DNA from: Micrococcales bacterium
GTDB lineage: Bacteria; Actinomycetota; Actinomycetes; S36-B12; UBA10799
Length of the DNA: 64,000 nt
Assembly (NCBI GenBank): GCA_016703125.1
Contig: JADJCR010000008.1
Span: forward strand, 147,586 to 211,585
Direction of reading: 5' to 3'
Part shown: piece after piece, positions 8,166-18,143 of the stretch
How positions within the stretch are numbered: the stretch's first letter is position 1
Layout of the letters: the number at the start of each line of letters is the position of its first letter
Notes under the pieces: model-generated
What the model was told of the DNA's origin: nothing
Databases searched by the model: none
What the model saw: the letters and a program-made list of their open reading frames with translations, nothing else
Translations under genes and position numbers: made by a program

Positions 8166-11100
8166 GGGTGCCTGCCTTCGCGGTACTGCTCGATCGTGAG
8201 GTTGCGCAGCTTCGGAGGTGACGCCGCCCTCGTTGGGTGAAGCCGACGGGGCGACGTACGGCTCGATGATGTGGATCTTCTGCATCGGGTGACGACCAAT
8301 AGTTGCAGGTCCAGTCGCCGGAACAGTTCCAAGCCGAACCGCGCGGACTCGTCGGAACCGCGGCCGAACGCCTCGTCGATGACCACGAACCGGAAGCTAC
8401 GGGTCTGCCGGCCGCTGACCAGGCCGAACTGATAGGCGAGGCTCGCCGCCAGGATCGTGTAGGCCAGTTTCTCCTTCTGGCCGCCGGACTTGCCTCCGGA
8501 GTCCGCGTAGTGCTCGTGTTCGGAGTCGTCGGCGCTGAGCCGCTCACTGGCGGCGAAGGTGAACCAGTTGCGCACGTCGGTCACCTTCGCGGTCCACCGC
8601 TTGTCCTCCGCGGTGCGGCCCTCCCGGCCCTGTAGCCGGCTGACGATGTCCTTGACCTGCAGGAACTTCTGCTCGGAGTAGTGGTCGTCGGCAGACCCAG
8701 TGACGGTGTCCTCGGTACAGGCGCGCAACTGCTGGCGGAACTCCCGGACGTCGGCGTCGGTGGAACCGGTCGGCTCCAGGCGGATGTAGGTGTGCGGCTG
8801 GTACGGGATGTCGCGCAGGGACGTGTTGATGTCGCCGATGCGGCGCTTGATGTCCTCCCGGGCCACCTCCAGCGCGGTGCGGAACCCGACCACCTCCCGG
8901 ATGGCGTGGGTGTTCAAGGCGCGCTTGAACGCGTCCTCGAAGCGGGGCAGGTCATCGTCGAGGAGCCGCTGCAACAACTCGCGGTACTCGTGGCCGGCCT
9001 CCACCGCGGTGTCCATGTCCTGGGTCTGCAGTGGCCACCGGTTCCGGAACTCGCCCATCGCCGCCACGATCGAGGTGTTGAGGCGCTTGGCCCGCTCGTC
9101 GAGCCGGTCGATGGTGGTCTGCAACTCGAGGCGGATCGTGCGCTCGGCGCTTTCGCAGGTCCGCACCTGCAGGTTCTCCGGCTCGAACGGCTGCACCAGC
9201 CCGCGCTGCTCGGGTGTCGCCAACGGCTGCTGCGTCAGTTCCTCGAGGTCCTGTTCGTCCTGTCCGATCCGGTCGACCAGTACCGCGTCCTGCGTTTCGA
9301 GTTCGATGCGTGCGGCCTCCAGGGAACGCAACTCGGTCAGAACCTGTTCGAGCCGCTGGTTGAGGTGCTTGAGGGTGTCGTTGGACTCCCGAAGAAGCGC
9401 CAACTGCTGGCGCACGGTCTCCAAGCGGGCCGCGTCGTTCTGCCAGTCCAGCGAGGACCACGCGCGGCGCTGCATCAGCACGGCGATCTGCTGGGCGCGC
9501 ACGTCCAGGGAGCGCTGATGGGCGCGGATCCCCTCCTGCTCGTGCGCCTGCCGGTCCACCAGCGCCGCCGCCTCGGAACGCTGCCGCTCCATCGTCTTGC
9601 GCTTGGCGGTGTTGTCCCAACCGAGGACGTACCAGCGGCGATCACCCAGGCGCCGCCGGTCGTCCTTCTCGTGGCGCTCCCCGCCACCCTTGATCTGACC
9701 GTTGCGGGTCAGCGCCCGCCGCTCGATGCGGAACTCGTCGGGGGAGGTCGCGCACACTACGTCGAAGCGCTTCTGGACCTCCGCGCCGAGCCAGTCGCTG
9801 AACACCGTGCCCGGGCGCACCTCGAGCTTGTGGACCAGCGAGCGCGGGTCGGTGACCGCCGGCACCCGCACGCCCTCGCGGACCCGGTAGTAGACCAGGC
9901 GTCCGCGCAGGTCGGTCTGGTCCACCCACCCGGCCACGGCCGCGTAGTCCTCGTCGCGCACCAGCAGCGACAGGGCGAAGCCGCGCAGCAGGCGCTCGGC
10001 GGCCGGCTCCCACGACTCGTCGGAGACCCGTAGCAGCTCTCCGGCGAATGGCACGTCCGCCGGCTCCAGCCCGGTCCCCTCGCACAGCCGGGCGCGCAGG
10101 AGGATCATCGTCTGGTCGATGCTGCTGCTGCGGTCGGCCAGGCCCTTGAGCTCGGTCTCGATCTCGTCGAGCCGGGTCCGCGCGTCGCGCAGGGTCACCG
10201 ACTGCTCCGTGGCGGAGTTCTCCAAGCGGTCACGCTCCGCGGTGAGTTCTCCGCTGAGGGCGGCGAGCTCCTGCTGCTGGTGGACCAGCGACTGCTCGTC
10301 GGTGGCCGGTGCCACTCCGACCTGCTGGCACAAGCCCACGTAGTGCGTGTGCGCCTCCCGTTTGGCGTCCCGGCCGGCTGTCAGGTCGGCGATGTCGGAC
10401 TGGAGTTGCTCCTGCCGCTCGCCGCCGTTCTCCCGGATCGCCGCGTGCAGTTCCTGCTCCTCGCGCTGCGCGCAGCGCACGCTCTGCTCGGCGGCGGCCT
10501 TGCGGTTCAGCAGTCCCTCCCGCTCGCCCTGCCGGCGGGCGATGCGCTCAGTCAGCAACTCGGTCCGGCGCAAGGCGAAGTAAGGGGACAGCGCGTCGCG
10601 GACCGCCCGGGTCTGCTCGGCCTGCGTGGCCACCGTGTCGTGGTCGTCGAGCCTGGCCGCCAGCGGGGTCAGCGCGTCGACCTGCTGCCGGGCGTCGACC
10701 ACGAGGTCGTGAGCGCGGTTCAGGTCCTGGAAATGCTTGATCAGCGCCTCGATGCGGGCATCGACGTCGGCGGGTTCGAGCATGTGGGTGCGGACGAACT
10801 CGGTCAGATTCCCTACCGACTTCATCGACACCGTCTGGTGGAACAGTTCCAATGCCTGCGGGTGAGTGATCCCCAGGCGGCGCCGGAAGTCGGCGCTGTA
10901 CTTGCTGAAACTGTCGTGCATCGTCGTGTCCCGCTCGCGCAGGTGCCGGCGCAGGTTGGACAGATCGCTGCCCACGTCCCGGAAGTCCCCAGTGATGCTC
11001 AGCGCCGTGCCCGACACCGCGTAGATGCGTGACGGCTGGTCGGCACGGTCCTTGAACCAGAAGACCTGCGCGACGGTGACGGTCTCCTGCAGGGCGGTGT

Positions 11101-11467
11101 TGGCGAACCGGGCGAGCAGCACGCTGTAATTCCCGGTGCCACGCAGCGCCACGGGTTTGGCGACGCCGCTGGACTCGGTGCGCTCGGCCTTGAAGTGGCC
11201 AAGGACGTACGACGAGGTCGTCCGCTCTCGGTACTCCGCGCCGGCGGCCTTGTTGTACGAGACCTTCCCCGGCGGCACCAGCAGGGTAGTGATGGCGTCG
11301 ACCAGAGTGGACTTGCCCGAGCCGATGTCACCGGTGAGCAGGGTGTTGTCCCCGTCGAGGTCGAGAGTCCAGACCCGCTCGTTGAACGTGCCCCAATTGA
11401 AGATCTCGAGGCGTTGCAGGCGGAAGCCCGTTGTGGCCGCGTCGTACAGGTCGAGTTCGAGTGTCAT
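8150..11467 (-). CDS. jetC: Wadjet SMC-like ATPase JetC
   Basis: The SMC/MukB-like motor of the Wadjet plasmid-defence complex, about 1105 residues. The ABC head starts with FRLQRLEIFNWGTFNERVW and Walker A LTGDIGSGKSTLVDAI (about residues 45-58). A long Gln/Glu/Arg/Leu-rich coiled coil with a central hinge-like region follows. The C-terminal head has the signature GGKSGGQKEKLAYTILAASL and Walker B FVVIDEAFGRGSD. ATG 11467 overlaps the jetB stop in an ATGA. The last 45 codons (after LQLLVV) need about three small frame corrections (8165-8295) to read MQKIHIIEPYV ... LRNLTIEQYREG, the usual JetC end. The rest of the 3.3 kb is one open frame. Confidence 0.93.
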   Translation of the reverse strand: MTLELDLYDAATTGFRLQRLEIFNWGTFNERVWTLDLDGDNTLLTGDIGSGKSTLVDAITTLLVPPGKVSYNKAAGAEYRERTTSSYVLGHFKAERTESSGVAKPVALRGTGNYSVLLARFANTALQETVTVAQVFWFKDRADQPSRIYAVSGTALSITGDFRDVGSDLSNLRRHLRERDTTMHDSFSKYSADFRRRLGITHPQALELFHQTVSMKSVGNLTEFVRTHMLEPADVDARIEALIKHFQDLNRAHDLVVDARQQVDALTPLAARLDDHDTVATQAEQTRAVRDALSPYFALRRTELLTERIARRQGEREGLLNRKAAAEQSVRCAQREEQELHAAIRENGGERQEQLQSDIADLTAGRDAKREAHTHYVGLCQQVGVAPATDEQSLVHQQQELAALSGELTAERDRLENSATEQSVTLRDARTRLDEIETELKGLADRSSSIDQTMILLRARLCEGTGLEPADVPFAGELLRVSDESWEPAAERLLRGFALSLLVRDEDYAAVAGWVDQTDLRGRLVYYRVREGVRVPAVTDPRSLVHKLEVRPGTVFSDWLGAEVQKRFDVVCATSPDEFRIERRALTRNGQIKGGGERHEKDDRRRLGDRRWYVLGWDNTAKRKTMERQRSEAAALVDRQAHEQEGIRAHQRSLDVRAQQIAVLMQRRAWSSLDWQNDAARLETVRQQLALLRESNDTLKHLNQRLEQVLTELRSLEAARIELETQDAVLVDRIGQDEQDLEELTQQPLATPEQRGLVQPFEPENLQVRTCESAERTIRLELQTTIDRLDERAKRLNTSIVAAMGEFRNRWPLQTQDMDTAVEAGHEYRELLQRLLDDDLPRFEDAFKRALNTHAIREVVGFRTALEVAREDIKRRIGDINTSLRDIPYQPHTYIRLEPTGSTDADVREFRQQLRACTEDTVTGSADDHYSEQKFLQVKDIVSRLQGREGRTAEDKRWTAKVTDVRNWFTFAASERLSADDSEHEHYADSGGKSGGQKEKLAYTILAASLAYQFGLVSGRQTRSFRFVVIDEAFGRGSDESARFGLELFRRLDLQLLVVTRCRRSTSSSRTSPRRLHPTRAASPPKLRNLTIEQYREGRHPWQGP

Positions 11468-12036
11468 GCCCGGCTCCCCGCGACGAGGTACTGCTGCAAC
11501 TGCTCGTGGAAGTCCGCCAGCCACTGGGCGTCGACGAAGGCCTTGATGATACGGCGCACCTCGTAGGTGTGGGGCTGGTCGCGCAGGGAACGGGTGAACC
11601 CCAGTTCGGCGAGCTTGCGCAGATCAGCCTCCACCTCGTCGGCCAGTTTCGCCTCGTTGGAACGTGCCGGGTGGTAGGTGCGGACCAGTTCCACGGCCTC
11701 GTCCCGGGTGATGATCAAGCGGGTCTGGTCGCCTTGGCCGTCCAACTCCAGCAGTCGTCGGCGCAGCAGCACGATCAGCAGGCTCACCCGGTAGGTCAGC
11801 GGCCGGCGGGAGACGAGCCGCGGCAGGTCGGGTCCGTCCGGATCGGCGGGTGCGTTGCGAAGGAAGGCGTAGCCCTCGGACTCGTCGATCATCACCTCGA
11901 CGCCGAGCGCCGACAGGTGGTCGCGCACCTGGTTGGGGATGGTCAGCAGGGCGTTCCACGCAGCCGGGTGCGAGTCGGCGTAGACGACCCCTTTGAGCAG
12001 CGGCACGGCCGCCTCGGCGATCCTCGGCTCATCCAT
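11464..12036 (-). CDS. jetB: Wadjet subunit JetB (DUF4194, MukE/kite-like)
   Basis: A 190-residue protein with the DUF4194 pattern. It has an N-terminal AAVPLLKGVVYADSHPAAWN, a winged-helix-type middle (HLSALGVEVMIDESEGYAFL), SRRPLTYRVSLLIVLLRRRL and a C-terminal LRKLAELGFTRSL ... YEVRRIIKAFVDA. In Wadjet it is the kite (MukE-like) subunit bridging the kleisin JetA and the JetC heads. It begins 8 bases inside jetA and ends in an ATGA overlap with jetC. No frame damage. Confidence 0.92.
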   Translation of the reverse strand: MDEPRIAEAAVPLLKGVVYADSHPAAWNALLTIPNQVRDHLSALGVEVMIDESEGYAFLRNAPADPDGPDLPRLVSRRPLTYRVSLLIVLLRRRLLELDGQGDQTRLIITRDEAVELVRTYHPARSNEAKLADEVEADLRKLAELGFTRSLRDQPHTYEVRRIIKAFVDAQWLADFHEQLQQYLVAGSRA

Positions 12037-13465
12037 CGGCGTTCCTCACGAAGATCACGGTGGGAATGTCCGCCGCCACCTGCCGGTCGTCTGCTGTCCA
12101 GGAGATTGTCTCGGTGCCGTCGTCGACAAAGGCACCCCGCGGGTCGTCGTCGGCGAGTTTGAGGTAGTTGACCAGTTCGGCCAGGCCCTGCGGCAGCCCG
12201 TGGGTCTCGATCACCCCGCGCAGCGTCACCTGGTCGGCGTCCTGCAGCGATTCGTCGATCGCGCTGCGCAACCGCGTCGTGTCGACCATGAAGTAGTTGA
12301 ACAGGGCGTCGAGCTCGACCTCGTCGTCGGCCTCGACCACCTCCACCTCCGCCAAGTGCACGGGGTCAGAGGCGTCGTGCAGGGGCCTGGACATGGGCAT
12401 CGACACGTCCGCGCGCACTCCGGGGATCTCTGCGAACGCCCCCGGAGGGTGGCCGTCCCGGACGTTCAGCGCAGCCGCTTCGATCTCCCTGATGAGTTCG
12501 GCGATGCGGCGGTTCTGCAGGTAGGCCTGGTCGTCGAGGAAGCGCCGCAACTGCCGGGACAGGTGCGCGACGGTGCGCTGCACGGCGTCACCGGCCTTCA
12601 ACCAGTCGCTGACCACGTAACGCATCTGCTGGTCGGCGCCGTTCAGGGCGGGTTGGGCCAGGACGGATTCCAGCATGCGGTCGAAGTCGTCCTGCCTTTG
12701 CGAGGACATCAGGAAGTTCCAGAACGCCGCGAAGCTCACGCCCTGGTCAGAGTCGGCGATCGCGTCGCGCTCCCCGAGTACCTGATCCAGCAGTTGCCCA
12801 CGCGGACCCTGCCAAGCGGCGATCTTCTCCCGAACGGTGCGGTCCAGCATGCGAAAGTTCTCCTCGACCTCCCTGAAGTCGCTGAGGAGGGCGCGCGCGG
12901 TCGCGGTGAACTGCTGGTAGCGGTCACGCAGGCCGGTGTCATCCAGCATCTGGATCTCACCGGCGCGAATCCGCTCGATCTCCGCGTCGATCGCGTCGCG
13001 GCGCTGCTCGAGGGCCCGGATGCGCTCGGCCGGATCGGCCTGCGTGCCCTCGACCATCTGCTCCAGCAGCGCGTACATCGTCATCAGGCGCGACTCGGTT
13101 CCGACGAATGACCGCTCGCCCAGCGACCCGAGCCACGCCAGCGCCTTCTCCGCCGCCGGGGTCAGGTCGAAGTGGGGCACGTCGGAGTTCTCCGGATAGA
13201 ACTTGCGCAGCCAGCCGCGCTCAGGCGCCGACCAGTCCGCGAGGTAGGCCAGTGCGTCCTTCGGGTACGCGCCGGGGTCCTCCAGTCGGAGCCGGTGCAG
13301 GTCGTCGTCGAGCGCCTCGGCCAGTGCGGTCCGGGAGATGGTGCGGGCGTTCTCCGCCACGAAGATGCGGTGCAGGACGGTCGCGACCAGGGGGGCGTTG
13401 TCCGCCCTCAGCAGTTGCCAGGCAGGGTGGTGCTGGCGCAGTGCCACGAGGCCGTCGTGGTCCAT
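12029..13465 (-). CDS. jetA: Wadjet kleisin subunit JetA (DUF3375)
   Basis: A 478-residue DUF3375 protein and first gene of the Wadjet operon; it is the kleisin (MukF-like) subunit linking JetC heads with JetB. Visible blocks are HPAWQLLRADNAPLVATVLH near the N-terminus, RSFVGTESRLMTMYALLEQM, a helical middle, and SFAAFWNFLMSSQRQDDFD. An acidic stretch (EVEVVEADDEVELDALFNYF) lies in the C-terminal third. The start is ATG 13465 after AAGGGGG; longer upstream readings lack homology. The frame is intact. The divergent gap to the next cassette is only about 155 bases, so both transcription units share one promoter region. Confidence 0.92.
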   Translation of the reverse strand: MDHDGLVALRQHHPAWQLLRADNAPLVATVLHRIFVAENARTISRTALAEALDDDLHRLRLEDPGAYPKDALAYLADWSAPERGWLRKFYPENSDVPHFDLTPAAEKALAWLGSLGERSFVGTESRLMTMYALLEQMVEGTQADPAERIRALEQRRDAIDAEIERIRAGEIQMLDDTGLRDRYQQFTATARALLSDFREVEENFRMLDRTVREKIAAWQGPRGQLLDQVLGERDAIADSDQGVSFAAFWNFLMSSQRQDDFDRMLESVLAQPALNGADQQMRYVVSDWLKAGDAVQRTVAHLSRQLRRFLDDQAYLQNRRIAELIREIEAAALNVRDGHPPGAFAEIPGVRADVSMPMSRPLHDASDPVHLAEVEVVEADDEVELDALFNYFMVDTTRLRSAIDESLQDADQVTLRGVIETHGLPQGLAELVNYLKLADDDPRGAFVDDGTETISWTADDRQVAADIPTVIFVRNADG

Positions 13466-13619
13466 CGGCACCCCCTTCGGAACCGTTTGAACGACCGTAA
13501 CCGACGGGTGCGACAGGATCGGGGAAGGGACCGGGGGTGGTGTGGGCAGGGCACGGCTCTTGCGTCGCAGCACACCGGAGATGTCAGACCCGGATTGCAC
13601 AATGACGTGGGGAGGTCAG

Positions 13620-15792
13620 ATGACCAAGAAGCCGGCGGTTCCGGATCCGGGCAGTGTCACGTTCGCACCGTTGGGTGCGGAGTCCGGGAGTGCGGCAGTT
13701 GAGGTGCGGTCGGAATCTGGACTGGCTGACGTGGTGGCCTGGATCCAGTCGCCGCATCGCACCACTCCGGTCGTGCTGGTGACGTCGGGGTGGATGATGC
13801 TGAGCCGTGGATCGATGCCGAGGAGTTGGCCGCCGCGCGGTCGGATGCCAGCGTGTATGTGATCCGGCGGACCAAGCTGACGTGGCTGCTGGCCGACTAC
13901 GTGCCGGCCAACTGGGAGGTCTACGGCGGAGGGGGCCGGGTCTACCCGCCGCGTATTGACCTGAAGGGGAACCCGTTCGGGGCGCCACTTGTGCTGTGTC
14001 AGGGCAAGCAGGAGGCGGGCAAGGCGACGGGCGCGCTCATCGACCACCTGCGCCGCTCCGTGGAGCCGAAGCGCAAACAGCGTCCTCCGCTGGCTCCCGT
14101 GCCCCCGCGTCCAGCCGCCCCACCACTTCAGGCCGCGACGAAGCCCAGATCGGGGGTCGCCCGGATCGCGACGCCGGGCGACGCCGAGGCGATGGCAGAC
14201 CGCCTCCAGGATCCGAACCGTCGGTTTCCCGTCGTTGTGGTGACGAACGCGACGGGCGAGGCCCCTATCTGGATGCCGAACGCATCGCCAGCGACCTCGA
14301 TGGACTGGTTGAGGTATGCCGGCTCATCCAGGGCGAGGCGTCGTGGGCGTTCACGGGTGCGATGCCAGACCGGCTCGGGGTGTTCGGCGGCGCGGCGCGG
14401 GTCTATCCGGTTGAACTGGACTGGCTGCAGGACGAGACGAGGGCGCCGCTGAAGTTCTGCTGGGACGGGATCGGTGCGCGGCGGATCACCACGGAGGTGA
14501 TCGAGGCGGGCCTGTCGGCTGCCCACGCCGCCGGGTTGTTGACGCCGGCGGCACCCCGGGCGAAGGCCAGACAGTGTCAGGCGATCGTCGAGGGCCCCAT
14601 GGGCGAGTTCCACGTCCTGCTGAAGGTGCCCGATGGTGGGCAGGCGGTGGCGCTGGCCGCGACCATCCGCCCGGGCGTCGCGGCTGATCGGCTGGTGGTC
14701 AAAGGACAGCGTCTGTCGGGGTACCTGGACGGCAGGGGCGGGCCAATCAGTCAGTTCCAAATCGCCGAGATCCCCGATGATCCGATGCAGCGCGTCAGGT
14801 CGGCCTACTCCGATGGCTCGGTGGTCCTGGCCAAGGTGGTCGAGGTCGGGGAACTCAGTGCCAAGGTGGGTTTGCATCCCGACGTCGAGATCTGGCTGCT
14901 CGGAGAGATCACCGGCCCGCCGCTGAGCCGCATGATCGATGCTGGCGACGTCGTCGCTGTTCAGATCCACGCCGACGGTGACACGCTGGAGTGCCGGTTG
15001 CCGGACACCGACGAGTCGCCCGTGCCTGCGGTCCCGGTGATTCCCGGTGGTCCGCCCTGGCTGGTTCCCGAGGACCTGATCGAGGACGAGGAACCGGCGG
15101 AGGCGGTGGCCCTGGAACCGCTGGTTCTTGAAGAGGTGGTGGCTCCGGCACCGGTGAGGTCGCCGACTCCCGATCCTGCCAGGCTCGGGCAGCTGCAGGC
15201 CGCCAACCGTGAGCGCACTCTGCTGGATACCCGCCTGGCGAAGGCGGAGGCTGAGCTGGCCGCAGCGAAGGCCGAAGCTGCCCGGCTGCGCCGCAGCCTG
15301 CGCGACGCTGACAAGAAGGCCAAGCAGGCGATCAGGCGTGCCCAGGAGATGGACGATCGAGCGCGTGGAATGGGGGTGTTCAACGATCCGGGCGAGCAAC
15401 TGCGGCACGAGATCCGGCTGCAGTACCTGCATCGAATTCCGGAATCTCAGCGGGCGGAACTGCCACTCGCGGAGTATCGGCTCGGGCCGAGATTCCTCGA
15501 TTCGCTGGATGACCTCAAGGGCGTGACGCGGGACAAGGCCGTGGATGTGCTTGTCGAGGTGCTCACCGGGCTGGTGCGATCGATGCCCGGCCGCCAGCTC
15601 CATCCATGGCGGGCCGGACCTGCCGGACCGCAGCAAACCCGGGCCGACGGGGGTGCCGCGTGGAGGTGCAGCCTGCAGGTGAACACCCGTCGGCGCGGCG
15701 GCTGAAGTACTGGCAACTCCCGGGCGGGACGGTGGAGTTCGACTCGGTGGGCGCACGACGAGGAATCTGACCTTGGTGCGTCCGTGTCGTAG
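13620..15792 (+). CDS. unrecognised protein with duplicated ~100-residue domain, OB/S1-like segment and coiled coil (frameshifted)
   Basis: Reconstructed as one ~720-residue protein starting at ATG 13620 behind GGGGAGGTCAG. Residues ~45-150 and ~200-310 are two copies of one domain, sharing PVV-VT, AP-(I/L)DAE--A, V(Y/F)GG--RVYP and APL--C. Next comes a segment that may be an S1/OB-like barrel (GSVVLAKVVEVGELSAKVGL), an acidic Pro/Glu linker, a coiled coil (LDTRLAKAEAELAAAKAEAA), a domain with LRHEIRLQYLHRIPESQRAE, and a tail SARRLKYWQLPGGTVEFDSV. Single-base losses near 13790, 14270, 15686 and 15755 split it. It is the first gene of the cassette with the AAA and VWA genes and diverges from jetA. 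I do not recognise the family; the domain readings after the duplication are inference. Confidence 0.6.
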
Positions 15793-15833
15793 GCCCATGT
15801 TTCAATCGGGCTCCAGTCGGCGGAAGGGGAGAC

Positions 15834-16944
15834 ATGGCCAGGGATCGCGAGTCGTACGAGGCGGTACTGCAGGCGGTCGGCGTGTGCGTTGCCGCGCGGA
15901 TCCCGTTCCTGTTATGGGGTGATCCGGGGGCTGGGAAGACGGCGGTGATCGAGTCGGCAGCGGGCAGCGGGTGGCATGTGGAGACGTTGATCTGTTCGCA
16001 TTACGAGCCGTCGGACTTCGCGGGGTTGCCGGTGGTGAACGGGGACCGGGTCACGCTGGCTCCGCCGGGGTGGGCGGTGCGGTTGTCCGAGGAGCCGAAG
16101 CCGTCGATCGTGTTCTTCGACGAGTGGACGACCGCGTCCCCGGCGGTGCAGGCGGCGCGTTGCGGCCGCTGACGCATGCGCAGGTGGGGTGTTGCAGTTG
16201 CCGGATCGGGTGTCGTTCGGGGCGGCGGCGAACCCGGCGGATGTGGCGGCGTCGGGTGGGAGTTGGCGCCGCCGACGGCGAACCGGTTCGTGCATCTGGA
16301 GTGGTCGTTGCCACTGGATGTGCACACGGAATCGATCGTGACTGGGACTGGCCGGTGCTGCCGGTGCCGGAGCGACCGGCGGACCTCGACGGGTTGGCCT
16401 CGGCGCAGGCAGTCTGGTGGCCGGGTTCCTGCGCACCCGGGGCGGGCAGTGTCGTCGATCCCGAAGGATTCGGCCGGCCGCGGGCGGGCGTTCCCGACAC
16501 CACGGACGTGGGATTACGCGGCGCAGTTGCTGGCGATCGCGGAGCATGCCGGGTGCCGGCGAGGAGGTGCGGCGGTTGCTGGTGTACGGGGCGGTGGGTG
16601 CGCCGGTGGGCCATGAGTTCCTGACGTGGCGCTCGGCGTTGGATCTGCCGGATCCGGAGGAGCTGCTGGCCGATCCGTTGGGTGATGGGTTGAAGGGGCT
16701 GCGCGCCGACCGGGTGCATGTGGCCCTGCAGGGGGTGCTGGCCGCGTACACCTCCGACCCGACGCCGGATCGGTGGACCGCGGCGATGGGGGTCTGTGTC
16801 GGGGCGGCGGCCCATTCGAGTCTGGATTCGGCGGTACCGGTGGTGCGGGCGTTGCTGCGGCCGGGGCGCCGGCCGGCGGGTGCGGAGTTGCCGCCTGGGC
16901 TGACGGTGTTCGCGCCGGCATTGCAGTTGGCCGGTCTGCTGTGA
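15834..16944 (+). CDS. MoxR-like AAA ATPase (frameshifted)
   Basis: A ~370-residue AAA+ ATPase of the MoxR/dynein-related type. Start is ATG 15834 after GGAAGGGGAG. Walker A is LLWGDPGAGKTAVIESAA and Walker B is SIVFFDEWTTASPAVQ, followed by ALRPLTHAQVG and the sensor-1-like GAAANPADVA. The C-terminal half (RTWDYAAQLLAIAEHAG ... GAPVGHEFLTWRSALDLPD) fits the lid of such ATPases. The stop overlaps the VWA gene start (GTGA). At least six frame corrections are needed between 16155 and 16570, several of them single lost bases. MoxR-like ATPases generally act as chaperone motors with a VWA partner, here the next gene. Confidence 0.72.
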
Positions 16945-18143
16945 TCGGAGCCGACGTCGCCGAGCGGCTGGCGGCGGCGAAGTTGTGGCTGGTGTCGCAG
17001 TCGGCAGGAGACATGCCGTACTTGTCGACGGCGGTGTACGCGTTGGTGACGGTGCCCACGGAGCGGTGGAGCGGATGTCCACCGACGTCTACTGGCGGCT
17101 CTACGTCAACCCGCTGTGGGTGCTGGGCGCGGATGTGGATGCGCTGGCCCGGGAGATCGCCCATCAACTGTGGCACTTGCTCGCCGACCACGCCGGGCGG
17201 CGACCGACTGCGGGTGGATGCCGCGTCTCGGGACAGGTGGAAGATGGCCGCCGACCTGACGATCGGGGAGGTGTTGCCGTTCGATGCCGGCCTGCCGCAA
17301 CCCCGGCAGGTGCACCAGGCCCCGAACCGCTCGGCCGAGGAGTACTTCCGGCTGTTGCGGGCCCGGCCGGTGACGAAGCCGCCGCTGGGGCTGGACCCGG
17401 ACCACACCTGTGGCAGTGGGAGTGACGGGATGGCCCGCGAGCACGACCTGCCACCGGGCGACGCGGGAGATGCCGGGGCTGTCCACGCAGGCCGCCGAGG
17501 CGATCCGCAAGACGGTGGCGATCGAGTTCCGCGAGCACTGCACCCAGTACGGCAGCATGCCTGGGGAGGGGCCGGTGGGTCGGGGACATCCTGACCCGGT
17601 GGTGCCGTGGCAGCAGGTGTTGCACGCGGCGGTGCGCCGTGGGATCGGCTGGGGCAGGGGCAGGTCGACTACACGTACTCGAAGATCTCCCGGCGCCAGC
17701 AGGCGGTGGGGCGGCGATCGTGCCGGCGTTGCGGCGCCCGCTGCCTGCGGTCGCGGTGGTGGTCGACACGTCGGGCAGTATCGACGACGGGCTGCTGGCC
17801 CAGGCGCTGGGGGAGGTCAAATCGGTGCTTGCCTCCTTGGCGGTGCCGGACAGCAGCGTGACGGTGCTGGCGGTGGACGCCGCCGTGCACACCGTGCAGC
17901 AGGTCCGCGATGTGCGAGGTGCGGCTGACTGGCGGTGGTGGCACAGACATGGGCGTGGGGATCGCGGGGGCGTCCGTTCGCCGGCCGGCCCCGCAGACGG
18001 TCACTGTGCTCACCGACGGCACCCCGTGGCCGACGATGCCCGTACCGGTGCCGGTGATCGTGGGCGTGCTGGGCCGGCGCCGCGACCAGTTGCCCCCGAC
18101 GCCGGGCTGGGTGCAGCGGGTGGAAGTAGTGCCCGATGGGTGA
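16941..18143 (+). CDS. VWA domain protein with DUF2201-like peptidase-type N-terminus (frameshifted)
   Basis: About 400 residues. The GTG start overlaps the ATPase stop. The N-terminal half has WRLYVNPLWV and REIAHQLWHLLADHAGR, which resembles the HE-LH-L--H putative metallopeptidase region of DUF2201 proteins although the canonical HExxH is not exact (EIAHQLWH). It is followed by WKMAADLTIGEVL and a CGSGSDG motif. The C-terminal half is a von Willebrand A domain with MIDAS residues VVDTSGSIDDG and LTGGGGTDMGVGI, plus TVLTDGTPWP. Frame changes fall near 17070, 17200, 17455, 17590, 17660, 17710 and 17915. This and the upstream ATPase form a classic MoxR-VWA pair. Confidence 0.7.

Noticed and set aside
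15834..18143. BREX, DISARM or magnesium-chelatase (BchI/BchD) assignment for the AAA-VWA pair
   Set aside because: No methyltransferase, PglZ or helicase partner is nearby and no chelatase-type fusion of AAA and VWA; only the general MoxR-VWA type is supported.
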